Under the pieces are notes generated by a model. The model saw only the letters and a program-made list of their open reading frames with translations, was not told where the DNA came from and searched no databases. From assembly GCF_002929535.1 (NCBI RefSeq), contig NZ_PJJO01000048.1, positions 1 through 64,000 on the forward strand: a DNA stretch of 64,000 nucleotides. Reading direction: 5' to 3'. Source of the DNA: Cryobacterium sp. Y11. GTDB lineage: Bacteria > Actinomycetota > Actinomycetes > Actinomycetales > Microbacteriaceae. The position numbers and the translations under genes are program-made. Positions 55,487-63,453 of this stretch are shown piece after piece. The stretch's first letter is position 1; the number at the start of each line of letters is the position of its first letter.

Positions 55487-56038
55487 TTAATCGACGAACC
55501 CAGCCCATAGATCCTTCGTGATGGCGTAGTCGACGTTGCCTTGATCGGAACCGGGAATCGGGCCAGCAATTCCCTCGCGCCGAGTGCCTAAATAGGTCAG
55601 GCCCAGTCGACTCATTACCGCTCGAGATCCTGCGTTGACCGCCATCGTTTCGGCGAAAATTTGGGTCAGCCCCATGTCGTCGAAGCCGTATGCGAGCAGT
55701 GCGGCGGCACCTTCAGAGGCCAATCCTTGGCGCCAGAAATCCGGTAACAGTCGATACCCCAGTTCTGCTTGTCCTCGCTCGTCATTGTCCTCCAGCGTGA
55801 GGAGCCACCAGCCGACGAAGTCTGCTCCAGCAAAACCTGCCCAGAAACCGAGACCGTTTCGCGCTTCGTCGATACGTTCTTGATGGTGTTTCTCAACTTC
55901 CAATCGCTCCCGCGGTTCGCCAGTACCGAGGTAACGCATGACGTCGGGATGTGCGTCCAGGGTGACCTCGAATTCGAGGTGCTCCTCTCCCAAGGGAACA
56001 AGAGTCAACCGTTTGGTCTGAAGAGTGCGTTGGATCAT
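55487..56038 (-). CDS. RimJ/RimL-type N-acetyltransferase
   Basis: A 183-residue GNAT protein. Family features are LQTKRLTLVPLGEEHLEF at the start, the acetyl-CoA site LLPDFWRQGLASEGAAALLAYGFD and the VNAGSRAVMSRLGLTYLG end. The start ATG at 56038 has GGAG almost touching it, so a slightly different start is possible; the frame is open to 56074. It is alone between elements D and L. Confidence 0.92.
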   Translation of the reverse strand: MIQRTLQTKRLTLVPLGEEHLEFEVTLDAHPDVMRYLGTGEPRERLEVEKHHQERIDEARNGLGFWAGFAGADFVGWWLLTLEDNDERGQAELGYRLLPDFWRQGLASEGAAALLAYGFDDMGLTQIFAETMAVNAGSRAVMSRLGLTYLGTRREGIAGPIPGSDQGNVDYAITKDLWAGFVD

Positions 56039-56143
56039 CTCCTGACTATTGCAGCCAGGCATGTCCAGGGCCAATCTGACCGCGGGCGGCCAACGTAAAC
56101 GCCCGCGATGGCCACCAACTGCTCGTTCATTTTGGCCAGCAAC

Positions 56144-56161
56144 GTCCCGTTGAGGGTTGGC
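56144..56161 (+). repeat. 18-nt element copy L
   Basis: GTCCCGTTGAGGGTTGGC. GTCC (56144-56147) can pair with GGAC (56162-56165). It lies 75 nt before the toxin-antitoxin pair. Confidence 0.55.
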
Positions 56162-56235
56162 GGACTCAGTCGGTCGTTCCCCCTGCGGTCACATCTGGGA
56201 TTGAATTCAGAACACGTTCGGAATAGAGTGACTCT

Positions 56236-56703
56236 ATGACGACAACACTCAACCTCGCGGGGCAACGCATCGTGCAATCCTCAGAGCTGTCCCGCAACTC
56301 GGCAGCAGTTTTCGCTGCCGCGGAGGAAGCGCCTGTCGAAGTCTCTCGGCGTGATGGCGAATCCCTGATCCTCACGACCAAGCGGGAGGCAGCTGCCCAC
56401 GAGCGGATCCTCGAGATCGCCGCGCAGCTAATCGCTGTGTCGCTGGACGACAACGGCACGTTGGAGGACCGCCTCGCACGCCCTTTCCCATGGATTAAAC
56501 TTCTCAGCGTTCAGGATCAGCGCACATGCGCAAGGGACATCATCGACACTGCCCGCGGTGCCTTCGTCGTCAATCAGCCCGGGCGGATACTCACGGAGAT
56601 CAAGGCCTGGCAGAACACTGCGGAAGCGGTCGCTGCCGGCTGGGGCCAGGATAAACCAGAGTGGCTGCGCGAACCGGTGACGGTCACGAAGCCCCGCCTC
56701 TAG
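56236..56703 (+). CDS. Antitoxin, Phd/YefM-like
   Basis: A 155-residue protein. Its N-terminus fits the antitoxin fold in which a short strand and helix precede a conserved beta pair (QRIVQSSELSRNSAAVFAAA, VEVSRRDGESLILTTK). The longer C-terminal part probably wraps the toxin. The stop overlaps the GTG of the next gene, the standard layout of a type II toxin-antitoxin pair. It probably represses its own promoter. Confidence 0.85.
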   Translation: MTTTLNLAGQRIVQSSELSRNSAAVFAAAEEAPVEVSRRDGESLILTTKREAAAHERILEIAAQLIAVSLDDNGTLEDRLARPFPWIKLLSVQDQRTCARDIIDTARGAFVVNQPGRILTEIKAWQNTAEAVAAGWGQDKPEWLREPVTVTKPRL

Positions 56704-57041
56704 TGCCTCCGAAGAAGGGTTTTGTTGCTCGGCCACTCAAATCGACAGAATTCGTGATCGAGCACGCCACGAGTCAAGCTGCCGCTGGATGGCGCGACAT
56801 CGTCGCAACGCAGAAAAGCTCCGCCGCGGATGCCTGGGACCGGCTCACGAAGGCCCCCAACCAATCAGATCCCAAGTGCCACCAGCTCAAGGGCCAACTG
56901 GCAACTGTTGTTCGCGACGGCACCGCCCACGATCAATGGCAGTACGAACTCTCGGGTGGGGCACGCATCTGGTTCTACATTGATGGCAAAACAGTAAAGA
57001 TTGTCAACGTGTTCACGAAGCACCCCAACCAAACGAAGTAG
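56703..57041 (+). CDS. RelE/ParE-like toxin
   Basis: A 112-residue basic protein with the RelE/ParE end pattern: a helix pair, then QLKGQLATVV, WQYELSGGARIWFYID and KTVKIVNVFTKHPNQTK. RelE members cut mRNA on the ribosome and ParE members poison gyrase; sequence alone does not decide. The GTG start overlaps the antitoxin stop by one base. Confidence 0.85.
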   Translation: MPPKKGFVARPLKSTEFVIEHATSQAAAGWRDIVATQKSSAADAWDRLTKAPNQSDPKCHQLKGQLATVVRDGTAHDQWQYELSGGARIWFYIDGKTVKIVNVFTKHPNQTK

Positions 57042-57085
57042 GTGCCGGCGTTCACGACCGCCACCTCAACAACTTTCCATCACCC

Positions 57086-57103
57086 GTCCCGTGAGAGGTT
57101 CCC
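57086..57103 (+). repeat. 18-nt element copy E (exact consensus)
   Basis: GTCCCGTGAGAGGTTCCC, 45 nt after the toxin stop. GTCC-CGTG can pair with CATGCGGAC (57104-57112) with one bulge. Confidence 0.65.
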
Positions 57104-57219
57104 CATGCGGACGTCCCGTCTGTCGCGAACATTGCGTTCCCTGCAGACGATCTCCGACCGTTCTCTGCGTTCACGCGTCTTCACTAGAGTGAGCATGACC
57201 ACCGGGAGAAGGGGCAACG

Positions 57220-57852
57220 ATGCAATACACCGTGTCGCGTCATCGCTGGCTCGCGCTGGCCGCAATAGGGCTGTGCGCGGCGGTCGCGTTGAGTGGCTGC
57301 GCGGCACCTGTTCCACTCTCGGATGGGTCGCAGATCGAGGCGGAGATGCTGCCGCTAAAGGATTCTTTGGTAATCGACGAGCAGTTGCGGGAGGAGTTAG
57401 CGTTGCCTCCAGTCGATTTAAAGACGAGGCAATGGCTCGATCGACTGCAGGGTGAACTGATGGGGGACGCGAACTTTGGTTCTCCGGCGATTTCGCCGGA
57501 TCGAAGCACGGTCACTATTGTTTGGTACGGCGCGCCCAGTGCGCGGCTTAGAGAGTTGGTCGCTGAGGCCCCGGAGAAGCTGACCGTGGTCATCCAGCCA
57601 GCCGTGTTTCGGCCGGCCGAGTTGAACGAACTCGCCCAGAGGGCAGTGACCACTCAAGGGCTGGTTCCGGGCGTGCAAGTAGCTATGAGCAGTGCCGCCC
57701 CGGACGCGGCCGGGGTAACGATCGGAATCGTCGAGCTTCCCGCTGGGCGCACCCTCGATCAACTCGGCACTGCGTACGGGCAGGCATTGAAGCGACTTGA
57801 TGTCCCGATTACCGTGGAAGTCAGTGGCATGCTTGTGCCATTCAACAGCTGA
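57220..57852 (+). CDS. Lipoprotein of unknown function
   Basis: A 210-residue lipoprotein. The lipobox ALSGC puts the Cys near residue 27. The mature part has an alpha/beta pattern with repeated short strands (TVTIVWYGAPSARL, VVIQPAVFRPAEL). The ATG at 57220 has GAGAAGGGG upstream. Half element F begins 7 nt after the stop. No family is recognised. Confidence 0.78.
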   Translation: MQYTVSRHRWLALAAIGLCAAVALSGCAAPVPLSDGSQIEAEMLPLKDSLVIDEQLREELALPPVDLKTRQWLDRLQGELMGDANFGSPAISPDRSTVTIVWYGAPSARLRELVAEAPEKLTVVIQPAVFRPAELNELAQRAVTTQGLVPGVQVAMSSAAPDAAGVTIGIVELPAGRTLDQLGTAYGQALKRLDVPITVEVSGMLVPFNS

Positions 57853-57922
57853 GCAACAAGGGTTCCCCAGCGATCGTTCGGTTTCTTACGTCAGCGCAAT
57901 CACCGTGCTTGAGAAGAGAACC

Positions 57923-58180
57923 TCAACGCGAGACTGCCCGTCGCAAGAATCGATGTGCGAAGTAGGCCAGAGCGAAGAGGCTGAGGATCCCCAACGCCCA
58001 CGTCCCCGGGTATCCCAGGAAAGGGCCGCTGACACAGGTGCTCACCGCACCCGATTCCGCTGCGTAGTCCTTGCACTCGCCTACGGTAAGTCCGAAGAGC
58101 AAGACGTTGACCACGACGACAAGCAGGCTCGCGATGACCCATCGCGTCCTCGGCTCAGGTTTCCGCAGCGTTGTCGACAT
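57923..58180 (-). CDS. Small two-helix membrane protein
   Basis: An 85-residue protein with two membrane helices (about 15-33 and 60-76) and a short extracytoplasmic loop containing two Cys (GECKDYAAES, STCVSG) that could form a disulfide. The ATG at 58180 is used. A perfect 7-bp hairpin lies 29 nt upstream. The function is unknown. Confidence 0.7.
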   Translation of the reverse strand: MSTTLRKPEPRTRWVIASLLVVVVNVLLFGLTVGECKDYAAESGAVSTCVSGPFLGYPGTWALGILSLFALAYFAHRFLRRAVSR

Positions 58181-58208
58181 GCCGAAAGACTAGTCCCCGC
58201 TCTGCCCA

Positions 58209-58229
58209 GATGCCCGCCGTTAGGGCATC
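58209..58229. repeat. Perfect 7-bp hairpin
   Basis: GATGCCC (58209-58215) and GGGCATC (58223-58229) pair perfectly around the loop GCCGTTA. It lies between the small membrane gene and the duplicated pseudogene and may be a regulatory or structural site. Confidence 0.5.
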
Positions 58230-58390
58230 GAGACCGAATTGTGCGTCGCGGAAAGACGAGGTGGAGTACCCCGGTTCCGGCGACACTCCCTGACAGTTTC
58301 GTGTAGTGCTGCGACGGGAAGGCGCCGCGGCCGAGCGCGCGACGTGAGCAACGCAACGTCGAGCGAACGTGGCTCGACGCGGCAAGAGTC

Positions 58391-58642
58391 GTCATTCAGC
58401 AGAAAATGGCAATCGACCGTATCCGCACGTCCGCGATTGTGTAGGCGCTGTTCGGCGGGTTAGGGGCACTGCTTGCAATCGCCAATCGCCAATGGGTTGT
58501 GGGAACGGAGCCGACCCGAGCGGCCGTGTACTTCGGCGTCGCGGGAGGGTTGATTATCGTCGGGCTCGTCAAATTGAGGCGATATCGTCGGGCACTGGCG
58601 GCGTTTACCGTCGAGAACGGCGTAGATGCTGGCGAGCGTTGA
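58391..58642 (+). pseudogene. Truncated copy of the small membrane protein gene at 53411
   Basis: From the codons for VIQQKMAIDRIRTSAIV to the stop, this is a clear diverged copy of codons 32 to 112 of the gene at 53411. A TGG codon has become TAG at 58443-58445, two codons are gained through an AATCGCC repeat at about 58480, and the first 31 codons are missing. The region beyond the stop, up to and including element G, is also similar, so gene and element were copied together. Confidence 0.88.
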
Positions 58643-58655
58643 TGGAATTCCGGTC

Positions 58656-58673
58656 GTCCCATTGGGGGTTCCT
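58656..58673 (+). repeat. 18-nt element copy G
   Basis: GTCCCATTGGGGGTTCCT, 13 nt after the stop of the duplicated pseudogene, the same spacing as copy B after the intact gene. Confidence 0.6.
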
Positions 58674-58845
58674 CTTGTGGATGTTTGTACAACGGTCACG
58701 ACAGCGCCGAGAAGCCTGAATCAGCAGCCTCGTTGGGAGGGATTGGCTCTCGAACGAGCCGGCTGGAAAGAGGCAGTCCCGCGATCGATGAACGTGGCCG
58801 CCATACCCACGATGCGACCGCCAATAAGAATGGGGCGCCGCCGGA

Positions 58846-59316
58846 TTACTTCGATTCGAAGAAGGGCGAATCTGCCGGCCAAAGTTCTCCGCCCATATCC
58901 GTCTGGGCCGTCAGGAGATCTTTGGGGTTTTCGCTTCCAACAACCCACAGGTCACCGACGAGGAAAAGGCCAGTCTCGGGGCTGGCCGCGTTGAGTTGCA
59001 GGAGACCGTCCAAATCGGCTTGAGTAGCGAAAGTATTCAGACCGTTTTCACTGTTGCGGCACACGCCCGATTCAAACGAACCGGACATGACGTTCTCCGT
59101 GACTACCCATTCACAGGGCAGACCCGTAGCGATGTAGGCCTCGTGCAGTTCATCCAAGGTGAGCGTCCCTTTAGGAGCGACAGTATCCGGCGCTGTCGTT
59201 TGGGTTTCTGGCGTTGCTACGGCGGTCTCGGATGATTCCGGCAGTGACGACGCTGTGCAGCCTGCGAGAGCGGCGACGACGATCGTTATAACGGCTAACG
59301 CAAGTGACGTGCGGAT
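58846..59316 (-). CDS. Lipoprotein of unknown function, apparent ATC start
   Basis: The frame has no ATG or GTG before residue 54, and the only TTG (59157) lies after the signal peptide. Starting at the ATC at 59316 gives Met-Arg-Thr-Ser, a hydrophobic core and the lipobox ALAGC with Cys at residue 20. A GGGGG run lies exactly 5 nt upstream. The mature part (136 residues) has two Cys (LPCEWVV, GVCRNSENG). No family is recognised. The alternative is that a GTG two codons upstream mutated to GTC. Confidence 0.6.
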   Translation of the reverse strand: MRTSLALAVITIVVAALAGCTASSLPESSETAVATPETQTTAPDTVAPKGTLTLDELHEAYIATGLPCEWVVTENVMSGSFESGVCRNSENGLNTFATQADLDGLLQLNAASPETGLFLVGDLWVVGSENPKDLLTAQTDMGGELWPADSPFFESK

Positions 59317-59402
59317 GGTGACCCCCAGAGCAGATGAGGACGCCTTGAGCGCCCGACTCAGTTAAGACACTATCGCGCCATCAATGTTGGCGGCGCTGCG
59401 GT

Positions 59403-59417
59403 GGCGACATTGTCGCC
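59403..59417. repeat. Perfect 7-bp palindrome
   Basis: GGCGACA-T-TGTCGCC, a perfect inverted repeat around one base, about 90 nt upstream of the ATC-start lipoprotein gene. It may be an operator. Confidence 0.5.
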
Positions 59418-59455
59418 GCGGGTTAGCCAGCTCCGACTGACTAGAGGCGAACCAT

Positions 59456-59473
59456 GTCCCGTAGAGCGTTCCC
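59456..59473 (+). repeat. 18-nt element copy H (exact consensus)
   Basis: GTCCCGTAGAGCGTTCCC; differs from copy D only in the N6 part. Confidence 0.65.
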
Positions 59474-59914
59474 CAAACGAAACGGATGAAAGTCGCCGAT
59501 CGACCGTTTGCGTGTCCCACTCGCCGTCCGGCTTGCGGGACGCGCAAAACGGATCACCTGACAGCACCATGCCTAAGCAGCTATGTCGTCAAACGCTCAT
59601 TCATTTCGGGCGAAGGTCCCAGACCGAGGCTGACGAATAATTTTCCACGTTTGTGGGGTAAACCGGATACTGAGGCGCCTCGGCGCACGTTCGCTGAAAG
59701 TGCTGATCTTGGGTTGCAGGCTGGTAACGCTGATTTATCCACGGTGGAGAAATGCGAGGAGGACATTTCGCTCGATCTCGGGCGGTCTCAGTTAGGGCTT
59801 GGACATCGGTCAACAGCCTGTCACCGCGCACAGTGGCCTCAAGGTTCGGATTCGCTGCCGAAGGGATCGAACGGCAACAGCTTCGCTACAGAAGCGTGCG
59901 CTTACGCGCGCCGG

Positions 59915-60316
59915 TCAGCGTGGCTTTTCGTCGGTAGTGGGAATGACGACTACGCCAACGCCTAGGATCGTGTGGCAGTCGAATCCGGCGTTGTTCTCTT
60001 CCCGGTCGAGCTGCCAGTAGGCTCGGCCGAACCGGTCGCAAATGAGGCCGCCCACGTCGCCTGCGACCGTCGTATAGCGGATAGTGCCCTCGGCATCCGT
60101 CTCGGTTTCCCCCATCGCTCCCTTTGCCGGCCCGGTGTCGATGATCGGGTCGGGCGTTGGCGTGGGGATCGGGACTGTCGTTGGGCTCGCTGGCGGCATG
60201 GCCGGCGGAGCAGTGGTGGGGAAGGTGCAGCCTGCCAAGAGAAGGGCGCCAATCAGCGCGACCCCCGCGACGCTCAGCTGACGGAGCGACATCGTGCAGG
60301 ATGAGAGGCGAGGCAT
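59915..60316 (-). CDS. Small lipoprotein of unknown function
   Basis: A 133-residue (or 125 from the ATG at 60292) lipoprotein. The lipobox LLAGC is followed by a Pro/Thr linker and a small domain with two Cys (GLICDRFGRAYWQ, AGFDCHTILGVGVVV). The ATG at 60316 has GAAAG upstream. It is alone between elements H and I. Confidence 0.72.
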   Translation of the reverse strand: MPRLSSCTMSLRQLSVAGVALIGALLLAGCTFPTTAPPAMPPASPTTVPIPTPTPDPIIDTGPAKGAMGETETDAEGTIRYTTVAGDVGGLICDRFGRAYWQLDREENNAGFDCHTILGVGVVVIPTTDEKPR

Positions 60317-60492
60317 AGCACTTTCGTGTCTTGAGTAGTCATCAGAATAAGCCGTGACCGCTACGCAACCACGTACTCTCAGCTTGCCAAAGGACGCCGA
60401 GCAGCGCGAGTCGGCTGTTCGGAGGACACGGCCTCGTCATCGTCTTAAACCGCGATGGCCTGAGCCAGTTGAACGCGCTTTAACTGCAGGTG

Positions 60493-60510
60493 GGTACGTG
60501 GGGCGTTCCC
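60493..60510 (+). repeat. 18-nt element copy I
   Basis: GGTACGTGGGGCGTTCCC; the left part is degenerate, the right GGCGTTCCC is conserved. It lies 24 nt before the gene at 60535. Confidence 0.5.
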
Positions 60511-60534
60511 AAGTGCGCAGTCTTTCTGGAAGTC

Positions 60535-60804
60535 ATGCCTTCCGAACGCGCCCCGGAAACTTCCCTAGCCCCCAATCAACGCCTTGAACCCGTTCATATC
60601 CACGGCGTCTCGGACACGAGCCTGCACCTCTGCCTTCCAGCGTCACGAGGGAAGGAGCTCACCGCACAGGTGTGGGCGGAGCCACACCCGTACGAGGATT
60701 TCGGAACAGAGTTCATGATCTACGGACCCCGCACCGAGGAAGAACTCGGCATTGTTCTTAGCATCGTCGACGAAAGCTTGGTTTTCGCGCGCACCGGTAA
60801 CTAA
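60535..60804 (+). CDS. Small hypothetical protein
   Basis: An 89-residue acidic protein (HIHGVSDTSLHLCLPASRGKE, WAEPHPYEDFGTEFMIYG). The ATG at 60535 has TGGAAG just upstream. No domain is recognised; it may be an immunity-type or accessory gene. It is alone between elements I and J. Confidence 0.6.
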   Translation: MPSERAPETSLAPNQRLEPVHIHGVSDTSLHLCLPASRGKELTAQVWAEPHPYEDFGTEFMIYGPRTEEELGIVLSIVDESLVFARTGN

Positions 60805-60887
60805 GAGAGCATCGCCGTCGCCGATACGTCCCCGTCGAAGTGGCCATCGGGCCAGACGGCCATCAGCGATGAACTCGAAGTTTCAGC

Positions 60888-60905
60888 GTCCCGCACGACG
60901 TTCCC
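60888..60905 (+). repeat. 18-nt element copy J (exact consensus, hairpin)
   Basis: GTCCCGCACGACGTTCCC. CCCGC (60890-60894) pairs perfectly with GCGGG (60909-60913). Confidence 0.65.
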
Positions 60906-60954
60906 CTCGCGGGCGCGACGGTCTAAATGTGCAGGCGGCGGCGCGGATCAAATT

Positions 60955-61480
60955 GTGTCCGTTGACGTCCGCCTCCTCGCCGAATGCGACGACCGGGACC
61001 GGCGCTCCTCCGTCCGCCGCGGGAAACCCCTCTGCCTCATCGGCGACTCCGGCACGGGGAAGTCCCACCTCCTCATCGGGCTCGGCACCGCTGCGGCCGA
61101 GAAGGGGTTCCGGGTGAAATACACCCTCGCCCCGAGGCTTGTGAACGAGCTCGTGGAAGCCGCGGACGAGAAGAACCTCGCTCGCACCATCGCCCGCTAC
61201 GGCAGCGTCGACCTCCTCATGATCGACGAGCTCGGATACATGGAATTGGACCGCCGCGGCGCCGAGCTGCTCTTCCAGATTCTGACTGAGAGGGAGGAGA
61301 ACAACTCCATCGCGATCGCCTCGAAACGAGTCCTTCTCCGGCTGGACGAAGACCTTCACCGACCCCAGACTGTGTGCTGCGATCGTGGACCGCCTCACGT
61401 TCAACGGCACCATCATCGAAACGGGACCGACTCCTACCGACTCGCCCACACCCGCCAGCAGCGGAGCAACAGCCTCTGAT
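60955..61480 (+). pseudogene. istB: Remnant of IS21-family helper ATPase gene
   Basis: A truncated IstB. Walker A GDSGTGKSH, then KYTLAPRLVNELVEAADEKN, Walker B DLLMIDELGYMELDRRGAELL and [17 protein letters not shown] are intact. One extra base near 61327 shifts the frame; the expected [19 protein letters not shown] and [15 protein letters not shown] are read in another phase. The N-terminal DNA-binding part is unrecognisable. No istA or terminal repeats are present. Confidence 0.9.
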
Positions 61481-61515
61481 CTGAGAAGAAGTTGGCGGGT
61501 ACATCAGTAACGAGA

Positions 61516-62118
61516 CTATTTACAGATGTTGGAATTGGTAGAGGTCGCGACCAATTCCTTCAACCCAGTAATCGATCCATCCGAAACGAGAGCACCGCCG
61601 TCCGAGACGCTATAAGCCGCTTGGGTCGGATTTAGCGGGCTGGCTGGTACGGCATTCGGCCACACGTCGAGGAAGACAACACTTTGGCTACTGCGGCCAA
61701 AATCGAAAAAGTCCGCCTCATAGATCACGTCTTCCAGGACGCCTCCGGGCTGCCCGACCTCAAGCTCTGATCCAGGTTTAATGTCCCCCTTGAACACTGC
61801 ATCCACGCGGACGGTAGTGATCGTTTGAACGATAAGCACGGGCGTCGGCTTACCTCCCCCAGCTGAGTCATCAACGCCCAAACTGGGGTTCTCCACCTCC
61901 GTGTCCCCAGCAGGTCCCGCGACATCGACCTCCCGGACGTCGCTGCCGAGCGGCGACACGAGAGCCACGATCTCCGCCTCATTGCACAGATCCTCCACGC
62001 TCGAGTAAGACGGGTAATCACCCGCATACTCCACAACTTCTGGAGTATCGGTACTGCTGCAAGCCGTCAGCCCCACTGCGGCACACATGATCATCAAAAC
62101 CGGAGCGATCCTTTGCAT
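61516..62118 (-). CDS. Lipoprotein of unknown function
   Basis: A 200-residue lipoprotein. The ATG at 62118 starts a signal peptide that ends in GLTAC (Cys near residue 20). The mature domain is beta-rich with a Cys pair possible between VEDLCNEAE and the terminal NSNICK. It lies 11 nt after the metallopeptidase gene on the same strand, so the two are likely one unit. Confidence 0.75.
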   Translation of the reverse strand: MQRIAPVLMIMCAAVGLTACSSTDTPEVVEYAGDYPSYSSVEDLCNEAEIVALVSPLGSDVREVDVAGPAGDTEVENPSLGVDDSAGGGKPTPVLIVQTITTVRVDAVFKGDIKPGSELEVGQPGGVLEDVIYEADFFDFGRSSQSVVFLDVWPNAVPASPLNPTQAAYSVSDGGALVSDGSITGLKELVATSTNSNICK

Positions 62119-62129
62119 AATGACCTGTC

Positions 62130-62687
62130 TCAGAGGTAGTTGTTCGTCTCGTTGATGTCGTAGGTCCGCGGAGACCGCATAATCGTAGAATTCCGATCGC
62201 GGTCCCCACGCATGATTGAGCAGGAGCTGCAAACCGGCGGCTGGTCAGCATTGTAGAAAGCGTGCCCGAACTCATGCACCAAGACCGCAGTAATGCAGTT
62301 CGAAGCATTTGAGCAAGAACTCGAGATCTTCGTAGCGTTCAGATCAATCCTGAAGCTTGTGGAATAACGCGTGTAATACCCGTACCAGCTAGCGGAATTG
62401 GCCCCTGCTGCGACGACATTCCCACCGCCGATCTTCTGGATATCGGCAGGCGTCGGCGTCGCGTTCCAGTTCGCCACGGCCAGGTTCATGGCAGGCTGAT
62501 ATGTCGTGTTGTAGCTGTAGCTGTAGCTGTAGTTGTTGATGTATAGGAGACCCGTGCCGAACCCACCTGAGTAGTAAGTGGCCTGGGCAGGGAGCGCTGT
62601 TCCTAGAACCAGGCCACCCGCGGCAAGCACCGCAAGGAACGCACGCTTCCGCCGTGGGCGCCGGTTACTAAGCGAGAACAGATTCAT
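62130..62687 (-). CDS. Secreted zinc metallopeptidase (matrixin-like)
   Basis: A 185-residue exported protein. A basic n-region (RRPRRKR) and hydrophobic core end at an AQA-T signal-peptidase site near residue 36. The zinc motif HEXXH is present as VLVHEFGHAFYNAD, with the third ligand expected at the Asp or a nearby His. Several Cys (SSCSNASNC, PVCSSCS) suggest disulfides. A Tyr-Ser repeat (YSYSYSYN) follows the signal. It probably cleaves a substrate outside the cell. Confidence 0.85.
   Translation of the reverse strand: MNLFSLSNRRPRRKRAFLAVLAAGGLVLGTALPAQATYYSGGFGTGLLYINNYSYSYSYNTTYQPAMNLAVANWNATPTPADIQKIGGGNVVAAGANSASWYGYYTRYSTSFRIDLNATKISSSCSNASNCITAVLVHEFGHAFYNADQPPVCSSCSIMRGDRDRNSTIMRSPRTYDINETNNYL
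62508..62533 (-). repeat. 6-bp tandem repeat coding for Tyr-Ser
   Basis: The unit TAGCTG (plus strand) is repeated about four times within the metallopeptidase gene and encodes the Tyr-Ser run after the signal peptide. Its length could vary in steps of two codons. Confidence 0.75.
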
Positions 62688-62960
62688 GAAATCTCTCTGT
62701 CGCCGACGGCCCCTTGAACCGTTCGAAAACTCATCACCAAGTTGGTGCCTCGGAACCTAGCACGGACTTCGGCACGCTGTCTACGACAAATGTTCACGAT
62801 GCCTCCGCATCCCCGCATTGGGTCAGTAACGAAAGCCACACTTCAAGTGCTCATCAGGGTCCTGCGGCTCTCCCGAGTCGAGGATGTAGTCGTGACCCCG
62901 CTCTCAGACCTCGAGCCAACTGAGGCCGATGCGATTTTTCAGGGTTGCCGATGCTGAGGG

Positions 62961-63236
62961 TCAAACCGAGGAGGTCGTATACGCCTCCTTCACAGCCTCA
63001 TGTGGGTCCGGCTTAGATTGCCCCAGTGGGTCCCATTGGGGTTGACATAGCGATCGAGTGGCACCTGGTGTTTTCTGGTCACGATAAACGCACCCTGTCC
63101 CCAGTGAGAACTTGCTGATTGTGAGCTGTGCACCGTAGCCCCATATTAACCCAAGAGGCCCTGAGTGTTCTAGAAGACATGAATATCCTTCGTCGGGGAC
63201 GTAGATGAAATTGTCAGGGCTACCATTTGCCGTCAT
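62961..63236 (-). CDS. Weak hypothetical gene
   Basis: A frame of 91 residues from an ATG at 63236 (frame open to 63257). It has protein-like composition (NFIYVPDEGYSCLLEHSGP, GYGAQLTISKFSLGTGCVY) with two Cys, but no ribosome site or known domain. It may be a real orphan gene or chance. Confidence 0.3.
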   Translation of the reverse strand: MTANGSPDNFIYVPDEGYSCLLEHSGPLGLIWGYGAQLTISKFSLGTGCVYRDQKTPGATRSLCQPQWDPLGQSKPDPHEAVKEAYTTSSV

Positions 63237-63453
63237 CGGGCAGACAGACAACCGCAACTATTTGCTTTTGGACTCCGGCCATCACCACGGTATCGGACAC
63301 GTGTTGTGTCGATGATCCACCCCGGCGGCGTCACGGAGCGGCTGCCCACATCGGGCAACCGGTTCGACGGATGAGGAAGCCCGAGAAGCAGGAGACGTCG
63401 TGGGGAAGCATCGCTTTGGTCCTGTCCACACAGCCGACTCGCTGGCACACGTC

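Larger units (their letters stand above)
59317..59914. other. Gene-free stretch of about 600 bases with element H
   Basis: No frame here has coding character. It contains a perfect inverted repeat at 59403-59417 and element H at 59456. Base use is less GC-biased by codon position than in genes, which suggests decayed DNA. Confidence 0.45.
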
